From the NCBI RefSeq assembly GCF_002218025.2, contig NZ_AP018680.1:682001-746000 (forward strand): DNA of 64,000 nucleotides, in the 5' to 3' direction. Shown in pieces: positions 57,688 through 64,000 of the stretch; the first letter of the stretch is position 1, and every line of letters starts with the position of its first letter. The notes beneath the pieces were generated by a model. It had not been told where the DNA came from. It made no database searches and saw only the letters and a list, made by a program, of their open reading frames with translations. The DNA comes from Vibrio casei. Its GTDB lineage: Bacteria; Pseudomonadota; Gammaproteobacteria; Enterobacterales; Vibrionaceae. Both the position numbers and the translations under genes were made by a program.

Positions 57688-57990
57688 TTATGCCGCTTGC
57701 TCTGGCGTCTCTGAATCTGATTCTTCAGGGGTAACTTTGTTGCTTTTCTTTGGGGCAGGTTTGCGTTTTGCCCCTAGTGCATAAAGTACTTCTTCTTTGT
57801 TTTGTGCAAGGTAAAGTGATAATTCTTCTTTCTTATCATCTTCTTCAATGAGCTTGCTATTTTCTAGCAAAGTGAAAAGCTCATCTGCCATATCCAACAT
57901 CTTGTCATAAGCGTCAGCTTCAGCTTTGGAAGTGAAAGTCATCTTTTCTTCTCCGTTGCGTTCCACCACGTACTTGACGATTACAGCCAT
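57688..57990 (-). CDS. yebG: SOS-induced protein YebG
   Basis: The 100-residue protein begins MAVIVKYVVERNGEEKMTFTSKAEADAYDKML, which is the YebG signature, and ends in an acidic and proline-rich tail. I start it at 57990 because GAGG lies six bases upstream and the family starts at MAV; the frame stays open further upstream. YebG is induced by DNA damage through LexA in E. coli; its function is unknown. A LexA box lies upstream, so the same control is likely here. Confidence 0.93.
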   Translation of the reverse strand: MAVIVKYVVERNGEEKMTFTSKAEADAYDKMLDMADELFTLLENSKLIEEDDKKEELSLYLAQNKEEVLYALGAKRKPAPKKSNKVTPEESDSETPEQAA

Positions 57991-58023
57991 GGTTATCCTC
58001 GTATGCAATTTGAATGTATTTAA

Positions 58024-58039
58024 CTGGTTTTTTATACAG
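58024..58039 (-). promoter_or_regulatory. LexA (SOS) box upstream of yebG
   Basis: CTG-N10-CAG with outer AACTG...CAGTT; on the minus strand it reads CTGTATAAAAAACCAG. It lies 34 bases upstream of the yebG start, a normal operator position. Confidence 0.88.
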
Positions 58040-58088
58040 TTATTTTCTAGTGTTGTCCAGTGAATATCCTTTAGATTGTTGGTGACTT

Positions 58089-58991
58089 CTATCTTTTTAG
58101 TGAATTGCTCATTTCCCAGTCGATGCAAAATTGCATAAAGCTTTTTAATAAAGGGCTTTGATATTTTTCTTTGTGCACTAGCAACCAGAAGCGACGAGAC
58201 ATATTCAAGGGAAGCGATACTTCCACCACTCGTTGATCATTAATCGCTGATTGAGCGGCCAATTGAGATAAACAGGCCAGCCCTAGATTGGCGGCAGTGG
58301 CATTTAAAATGGCTTCGGTCGTGTTGAGCTGAAAAGATTCATTCCAAATTTCAATTCTTGGAGCAATGGTGCGGAGAAAGAATTCTCTTGAACCGGATCC
58401 TGCTTCTCTTAATAACCATTGGCTATTTTCTAGATCGGTCATATGAATGTTTGTTTTACTGGCTAAAGGATGATCGAATGAACACACCACGCACATTGCA
58501 TCTTGATTCCATGGTTTCATGATTAATTGGTCAGACTGTATTTTACCTTCGATTAAACCGATATCTAACTCGTAATCCGTTAGTTTTTGACAGATCAACG
58601 TTGTGTTTGAAATAAATAAGTTTTGATCGAGATGTTGAGATTGTTCTCTGAAATCTCTTAATAAATAGGGGGCGACTTGATTCCCTATTGTGTCACTAGC
58701 ACCAATTTTTAGCTGGCCATGCAGCTGATTTTCGGCTTGGAACATGTGATTGATATCTTCACTTCGGTGCAGTAATTCATCGGCAATAGGCAGTAATCGC
58801 TTGCCTTCTTGGTTTAGGATTAAGCGATTATTAACTCGATCAAAAAGCGCATGTCCTAATTGTCTCTCCAATTCTCCTAACGATAAACTCACCGCCGCTT
58901 TAGTTAAGAACAGCTTTTCAGCGGAAGCGGTTAATGTTTTATGTTGGGTAATGGTTGTGAATACTTTGAGTTGTTTTAGAGTGATATTCAT
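58089..58991 (-). CDS. LysR-family transcriptional regulator
   Basis: The 300-residue protein has the LysR helix-turn-helix at the N-terminus (ITLKQLKVFTTITQHKTLTASAEKLFLTKAAVSLSLGELERQLG), then a two-lobed inducer-binding domain beginning at about residue 90 (LHGQLKIGASDTIGNQVAPYLL). The target and inducer are unknown. It is divergent from recC, which is not a known LysR target. The yebG gene follows 98 bases downstream on the same strand. Confidence 0.9.
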   Translation of the reverse strand: MNITLKQLKVFTTITQHKTLTASAEKLFLTKAAVSLSLGELERQLGHALFDRVNNRLILNQEGKRLLPIADELLHRSEDINHMFQAENQLHGQLKIGASDTIGNQVAPYLLRDFREQSQHLDQNLFISNTTLICQKLTDYELDIGLIEGKIQSDQLIMKPWNQDAMCVVCSFDHPLASKTNIHMTDLENSQWLLREAGSGSREFFLRTIAPRIEIWNESFQLNTTEAILNATAANLGLACLSQLAAQSAINDQRVVEVSLPLNMSRRFWLLVHKEKYQSPLLKSFMQFCIDWEMSNSLKR

Positions 58992-59145
58992 AAGCCAGAC
59001 CGAAAAGTGACGAGTTGAGTTACCTTACACCGAATGTTGAGTGAGGTTAAATAAAAAGAATCTTATTATATAAGCTTAGCAACGGGTTATATTTAAAATA
59101 TGTGGTAATCTTTTTGTTCTCATGAAAGTGAAATTAAGGTGCATT

Positions 59146-62100
59146 GTGTTTACCGTTTATCATTCCAATCAAGTTGATGTTTTAAAATCTTTATTGGTCG
59201 AGCTGATTCGACTAAACCCGCTTGAAAATCCTTTTGAAGCCGAACAAATCCTAGTGCAAAGCCCAGGTATGTCACAGTGGTTGAAAATGGAGTTGGCGAA
59301 TGAGTTTGGTGTGGCGGCAAACCTTGAATTTCCACTTCCTGCGACTTTTATTTGGAATTTGTTTACCGACATTCTTACGGATGTCCCCAAGCGCAGTGCC
59401 TTTAATAAAGAAGCGATGACATGGAAGCTCATGCAATTGCTGCCTCAACAGTTAGACACACCGGAATTTTCGCCTTTAAAGCAATATTTAGAGCAAGACG
59501 ATGATCAGTCTAAACGCTATCAATTGGCCGAAAAAATTGCGGATATTTTTGATGGTTATTTGGTGTATCGGCCAGAGTGGATTGCCACTTGGGAAGCCGG
59601 CGAAACCGTTGCGGAGCTAAATGGTGAGCACCCTTGGCAGCCCATGTTATGGCAAGCTCTTTATGATCAAACGGTGGCTTTAGGGCAATCTCCTTATCAT
59701 CGTGCTAATTTGTATGAACATTTTATTGATACTCTTGACAGTTTTGTGGGGGATTTAAATCAATCGTCTCAGTTACCAAAGCGTTTGTTTGTCTTTGGTA
59801 TTACCGCGCTTCCTCCTCGTTATCTGGATGCTTTGCATGCATTGGGCGCTCATATTGATGTGCATCTTATGTTTACCAATCCGTGTCGTTATTATTGGGG
59901 CGAGGTACGCGATCGGAAATATCTTGCGAAACTGGCGGCGAAAACACGCCAACAACTACGTTGGAAAGGCGACCATTCTGAACGCGCTGGCGAAACTATT
60001 TTGCTTAAAGGAACCATTGAGCAAAATGAAGTGCCAGAATACCAGCAACTTCATACCCAAGATGCCGTTGGAAATAGCTTACTGGCTTCGATGGGGAAAT
60101 TGGGGCGTGATAACCTGTATTTATTATCGCAACTTGAAGCCAATGAAATTGATGTCTTTGTCGATGTAGATGACCACCATTTATTGAAACAGATTCAAGC
60201 GGATATTTTGGAGTTACGTGAGCACCAAGATGACCAACGCTCACTCACGACAAGCGAATATAAGCCAGCTATCGAAAAGGATGATGTTTCTCTTCAGCTG
60301 CATGTTTGCCACAGCCCGATGCGAGAAGTCGAAGTGTTGCATGATCGTCTATTAGCCATGTTTGATGCCGATCCAACCTTGAAGCCTCGCGATATTATTG
60401 TAATGGTCGCAGACATCAACGCCTATAGTCATGCCATTCAAGCCGTCTTTGGTAACGCGCCCGGTGAGCGATTTATTCCATTTTCTATTTCCGATCGCAG
60501 TGTTGATCAAGAAAACCCTATCCTACAAGCTTTCATGCGTTTACTTTCTTTGCCTCGGCGCCGGTGTCAAGCTTCCGAGATATTAGAATTATTAGAAGTT
60601 CCTGCTGTCATGGCGCGTTTTGGTATTGATGAGCAAGAGTTCGATCGCGTTTCGTTATGGGTTCAACAAGTTGGCATACGCTGGGGATTGGATGAACACA
60701 CGGCTTTAGATTTATCATTGCCACGGCAACAACAGAATACTTGGTTGTTTGGTATTGAACGGATGTTACTTGGCTATGCGATGCCAGAAGAGGCCGGCCT
60801 ATTTGAATGTGGTGATGGCGTGATCGCAGCATTTGATGAAGTTCAAGGTATGGATGCCGATCTTGCCGGTAAGTTAGCGAGTTTTGTAAGGACTTTACAG
60901 CTATATCGTGACCGTTTGTCTGATAGTCACACTTTTGCTACTTGGCAGCAGTTCTTACTCGGTGTATTGGATGACTGTTTTTCAGTTGAATTAGAAGGGG
61001 AAGTCGTTCTAAGTTCGATTCGTCATTGTTTGCAGCAGTTGAGTGAGCAATTGCAGGATGCGGCTATCAGTGCTGATGAACTGTTTTCTCCTAAAGTGGT
61101 TGAGCAATATTTACAAAATCATTTGTCGAATGCACGTGTTAGCCAACGTTTTCTTGCGGGACAAGTGAATTTTTGTACCTTGATGCCGATGCGTTCCATT
61201 CCCTTTAATGTCGTCTGTTTATTGGGTATGAATGATGGTTTATATCCAAGGACGGTTGCCCCTGAAGGCTTTGATTTAATGAATGGCCGAACAAGAGCCG
61301 GGGATCGCTCTAGGCGAGATGATGACCGCTATTTGTTTCTTGAAGCCTTATTATCGGCTCAGCAGTACTTGTACATTAGTTATGTAGGGCGATCTATTCA
61401 AGATAATAGCGAGCAAGAGCCATCGGTATTAGTGTCTGAGTTGCTAGAATATTGCCAACAAAATTACGCATTAATCGGCTATGAAAGCAAGCCAAGTGAT
61501 CAATCTGGTCTTGCGCTCGTTAACACTTTTACTCATAAACATCCATTAGTGCCATTTAGCCGCCGTGCTTTTGATGGCACAGATCAGGCTATTTCTAGTT
61601 ACGCCAAGGAATGGTTACCTGCGGCTAAACAATCTGAAATGGATATGACTGCCAATGATTTGCAAACCAGTCTTCTTCAGACTTTTCTTTATCAACCATT
61701 AGACTCCTATTTGGCTCAAGTTGAAGTAGACAGCCAAGGGCGATATTTGCTTGAGTTACAAGAGTTACAACGTTTTTGGCGTTTGCCCGTCAAGTATTTC
61801 TTTAATCAACGCTTAAAAACCTATTTCGATAATCGTCAATTAATGTCTCACCAACTGGATGATGAACCGTTTTTAGTGGCGGGTTTAGATAAATATCAAT
61901 TTGGTGAGCAATTATTATCACATTGGTTGAGTGCGTCTGAAAAACCGAGTTTGCATGATTTTGATCGCGTTGCGAAGCATTTCCTTCGTCAACAACAGGC
62001 TGAAGGTCAGTTGCCTATCGCCAGCTTTGGTGATTTAGCCGCCGAGACCTTATTAAGCAGCGTTAAGCCACTCGCGGAAGCTTTACTGCCTTGGCTTGAT

Positions 62101-62733
62101 GAAAAGAAGCCTGATTTGGAAATAAGCTTAGATTTTGAGCTGAATGTGAATGGTCAAACGCAGAAACATCGGTTGTCTGGTTGGTTAAGTGGCCATTATC
62201 AGCATGGGTTAGTCCGTTATCGTAATGGTGGAGTTCATAGTGTTAATTTATTGAATAATTGGATAGAACACTTATGTTTTAGTGCGATGGGACACAGTCA
62301 GCCAACTCAACTTTTTGGTACTCATAAAGGTGAATGGCAACATATTGAACTACAAGCAATGGATGCCCAGCAAGCCAAGCAGAATTTAGAAACGTTATTA
62401 GCACTTTATTACCAAGGGATGGACGCCCCTTTATGGTTTGCGCCAAAAACCGCTTTTTCGGGGATCGAAAGTGGTTATTCAAAAGATGAACGTTGGCTAG
62501 GTTTTATTGAGGAAGAACAAAAAAATATTGCTTTGGCTGCCATGTCTAAAATGTTCCATGACAGTATTGGCCGCCTTGGTAACACTATGCCTGGAGAAGG
62601 TAGCGACACCTATATTCAACGCGTTTGGAAAGAATGGAATGAACCGGCAGGCATTGAATTATTGTATTTAGCGGAACAAGTATTGAAGCCATTACTTGAT
62701 AATCGTCAAGATGCTAAGGCATTGAAAAATTAA
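59146..62733 (+). CDS. recC: Exonuclease V subunit gamma RecC
   Basis: The 1195-residue subunit of RecBCD recognises Chi and splits the DNA strands at the fork. It starts FTVYHSNQVDVLKSLLVELI and continues PFEAEQILVQSPGMSQWLKMELANEFGVAANLEFPLPA, matching RecC. I choose the GTG at 59146 because AAGG lies six bases upstream and the family begins there; the ATG at 59122 has no ribosome site. It is followed by recB with a 362-base gap, as in many vibrios, without the ptrA gene of E. coli. Confidence 0.95.
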   Translation: MFTVYHSNQVDVLKSLLVELIRLNPLENPFEAEQILVQSPGMSQWLKMELANEFGVAANLEFPLPATFIWNLFTDILTDVPKRSAFNKEAMTWKLMQLLPQQLDTPEFSPLKQYLEQDDDQSKRYQLAEKIADIFDGYLVYRPEWIATWEAGETVAELNGEHPWQPMLWQALYDQTVALGQSPYHRANLYEHFIDTLDSFVGDLNQSSQLPKRLFVFGITALPPRYLDALHALGAHIDVHLMFTNPCRYYWGEVRDRKYLAKLAAKTRQQLRWKGDHSERAGETILLKGTIEQNEVPEYQQLHTQDAVGNSLLASMGKLGRDNLYLLSQLEANEIDVFVDVDDHHLLKQIQADILELREHQDDQRSLTTSEYKPAIEKDDVSLQLHVCHSPMREVEVLHDRLLAMFDADPTLKPRDIIVMVADINAYSHAIQAVFGNAPGERFIPFSISDRSVDQENPILQAFMRLLSLPRRRCQASEILELLEVPAVMARFGIDEQEFDRVSLWVQQVGIRWGLDEHTALDLSLPRQQQNTWLFGIERMLLGYAMPEEAGLFECGDGVIAAFDEVQGMDADLAGKLASFVRTLQLYRDRLSDSHTFATWQQFLLGVLDDCFSVELEGEVVLSSIRHCLQQLSEQLQDAAISADELFSPKVVEQYLQNHLSNARVSQRFLAGQVNFCTLMPMRSIPFNVVCLLGMNDGLYPRTVAPEGFDLMNGRTRAGDRSRRDDDRYLFLEALLSAQQYLYISYVGRSIQDNSEQEPSVLVSELLEYCQQNYALIGYESKPSDQSGLALVNTFTHKHPLVPFSRRAFDGTDQAISSYAKEWLPAAKQSEMDMTANDLQTSLLQTFLYQPLDSYLAQVEVDSQGRYLLELQELQRFWRLPVKYFFNQRLKTYFDNRQLMSHQLDDEPFLVAGLDKYQFGEQLLSHWLSASEKPSLHDFDRVAKHFLRQQQAEGQLPIASFGDLAAETLLSSVKPLAEALLPWLDEKKPDLEISLDFELNVNGQTQKHRLSGWLSGHYQHGLVRYRNGGVHSVNLLNNWIEHLCFSAMGHSQPTQLFGTHKGEWQHIELQAMDAQQAKQNLETLLALYYQGMDAPLWFAPKTAFSGIESGYSKDERWLGFIEEEQKNIALAAMSKMFHDSIGRLGNTMPGEGSDTYIQRVWKEWNEPAGIELLYLAEQVLKPLLDNRQDAKALKN

Positions 62734-63095
62734 TAAATAATAGATGGGTAGAAAAGAAGAAAGCCGCCAGCAAATCGTTATTGTGTAGGGTGTTCGCTGG
62801 GCGGCCTAGGGTCGATGTGACCTATTGTAATTAAAAATATTGTTCTTTAATTACTAATTGTTATTGGATTAACCGTTTTTATTTTAATGTTGGTTTGCAC
62901 TCACAGACTGAATCTGATGTTTCACGAGATTCACCTTTATGATGCGCCAAAGATGGTAAAGCTAAGTTAAGCAAAAAAACGTGAGTCAATTCTCACATTA
63001 TGTTTCAAGTTGTGACTAAGAAAAATATTGGTCAGAAAGTGAGAGTTTACTCACTAAAAATAAGTATAAATAACCTTTAAACAGGATGAATATCG
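62734..63095 (+). promoter_or_regulatory. recC-recB intergenic region with hairpin and twin palindromes
   Basis: GCCGCCAGC at 62763-62771 and GCTGGGCGGC at 62796-62805 form a stem with one bulged G. It lies 30 bases after recC but has no T-run, so its role is uncertain. Two identical GTGAG-N6-CTCAC palindromes lie at 62981-62996 and 63039-63054, the second 42 bases before the recB start. They are not CRP sites, because the inner spacing is two bases too long. No gene is seen. Confidence 0.45.
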
Positions 63096-64000
63096 ATGGC
63101 GCAACCACTTAACAGTATGACTTTTCCTTTGTATGGGGCTAGATTGATTGAAGCCTCGGCAGGTACAGGGAAAACTTTCACCATTGCGGCGTTGTATTTA
63201 CGTTTATTGCTTGGTCATGGACAGAATGGTTCGGCTTATTCATCCCCCTTAACCGTTGATCAGATTTTAGTGGTGACGTTTACCGAAGCGGCAACGGCTG
63301 AATTGCGTGGTCGTATTCGTCGTCGTATTCATGAGGCAAGAATTGCCTTTGCTCGAGGCGAAACCGATGATCCTGTTTTAAAACCTTTGTTAGATCAATG
63401 TGCTCAACGTGATCTTGCGGTAGAGGCATTGCTGCAAGCAGAACGCCAAATGGATGAAGCGGCTATATTTACTATCCACGGTTTTTGTCAACGTATGCTC
63501 ACTCAAAATGCGTTTGAGTCAGGGAGCCGCTTTCAAAACGAATTCATTACCGATGAAAGCCAAATTAAGTTGCAAGTCGTGAGTGACTATTGGCGACGCC
63601 ACTTTTACCCATTACCTAAAAGCTTAGCGGCTCAAATTCAAACCTTATGGAGCAGCCCACACAGTTTACTTTCTGAAATAGGTCGCTATTTATCCGGGCC
63701 AGAATTGTCGTTTCCTTCCATTAAACTGGATGTGGATTTGATTGAACTTCAAAAACAACATTTAGCGCGTATTGATAAAGTGAAATCATTATGGAATCAA
63801 AGCTGTAATGAGATGTTCAGCTTAATTGATGGTTCTGGCATTAAACGTAATCCATACAATAAAACACGTCTTCCGGCTTGGTTGGATGAGGTGCATCAAT
63901 GGGCGAAAACTACAGCAGATGATGGTCAAATATCGGATAAATTAATTCGTTTTGCACAAAGCACTTTAAATACCGCGACGGATACTAAAAAAGGCGATGT
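63096..64000 (+). CDS. recB: Exonuclease V subunit beta RecB, N-terminal part
   Basis: About 301 codons are present, and the gene runs off the right edge. The sequence begins MAQPLNSMTFPLYGARLIEA and has the Walker A motif EASAGTGKTFT near residue 20, then DQILVVTFTEAATAELRGRIRRRI, the RecB version of helicase motif Ia. RecB is the 3'-5' helicase and nuclease of RecBCD. AGGA lies nine bases before the ATG. It follows recC on the same strand. Confidence 0.95.
   Translation, partial: MAQPLNSMTFPLYGARLIEASAGTGKTFTIAALYLRLLLGHGQNGSAYSSPLTVDQILVVTFTEAATAELRGRIRRRIHEARIAFARGETDDPVLKPLLDQCAQRDLAVEALLQAERQMDEAAIFTIHGFCQRMLTQNAFESGSRFQNEFITDESQIKLQVVSDYWRRHFYPLPKSLAAQIQTLWSSPHSLLSEIGRYLSGPELSFPSIKLDVDLIELQKQHLARIDKVKSLWNQSCNEMFSLIDGSGIKRNPYNKTRLPAWLDEVHQWAKTTADDGQISDKLIRFAQSTLNTATDTKKGD

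Noticed and set aside
62981..63054. The GTGAG-N6-CTCAC palindromes as CRP sites
   Set aside because: CRP needs GTGA-N6-TCAC; here the GTGA and TCAC cores are eight bases apart.
1..64000. tRNA, rRNA, CRISPR arrays, integron or prophage modules
   Set aside because: I searched by eye for tRNA T-loops, regular repeat-spacer patterns, integrase-attC signals and phage structural genes and found none.

Overview
The window is a typical chromosomal segment of a gammaproteobacterium of the Vibrionaceae, most likely a Vibrio or close relative. The base composition is AT-leaning. The gene set and order match that family: nupC-deoCABD, ytjB|serB-radA|mtgA|fusA2, a 343-residue DapD, VF530, DUF2860, DUF4250, DUF5363 and YaeP proteins, and a multi-module GH18 chitinase. 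Species cannot be fixed from the sequence alone. No rRNA, tRNA or CRISPR array was recognised.

Layout. 1-8.4 kb: a RecQ-type helicase running off the left edge, a stand-alone GreA/GreB C-domain protein, YggN, a LuxR-type regulator, an acidic lipoprotein, an 847-residue chitinase and a DUF2860 outer-membrane protein. 8.4-17.4 kb: DUF4250, yaeP, proS and trmO, an AbgT transporter, a fatty-acid desaturase and the methionine importer metNIQ behind a candidate MetJ operator. 17.7-25.8 kb: gmhB, a five-gene Yej/Dpp-like peptide ABC importer, an MliC lipoprotein and a YitT protein. 26-35 kb: glyA with a PurR box, DUF5363 plus a TatD nuclease, and nupC with deoCABD, which together import and break down nucleosides. 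35-41.5 kb: ytjB, serB, radA, mtgA and a second EF-G. 41.6-49.4 kb: VF530, an acyl-CoA ligase, an IS3-type element, an O-antigen-ligase-like protein, a frameshifted chrA and a glycerate kinase. 49.4-56.3 kb: a GntP transporter and CdaR regulator (with the kinase, a glycerate/sugar-acid cassette), a second and divergent IS3-type element, pncB and dapD. 56.4-64 kb: satP, a 5'-truncated marC, SOS-controlled yebG, a LysR regulator, recC and the start of recB.

Most of the window is ordinary core genome. The unusual parts are the two divergent relatives of one IS3-family subgroup (about 43.6-45.3 and 52.2-53.9 kb) and two damaged membrane-protein genes (chrA with a one-base slip in an A/T run; marC lacking its first third). 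There are also two micro-ORFs that end on the start codons of genes in the peptide ABC operon, and a pair of identical GTGAG-N6-CTCAC palindromes upstream of recB. Several well-formed operator candidates (PurR at glyA, LexA at yebG, MetJ at metN, CRP and PurR/CytR-like at nupC) give regulatory context. I did not find convincing evidence of a wholly new system.
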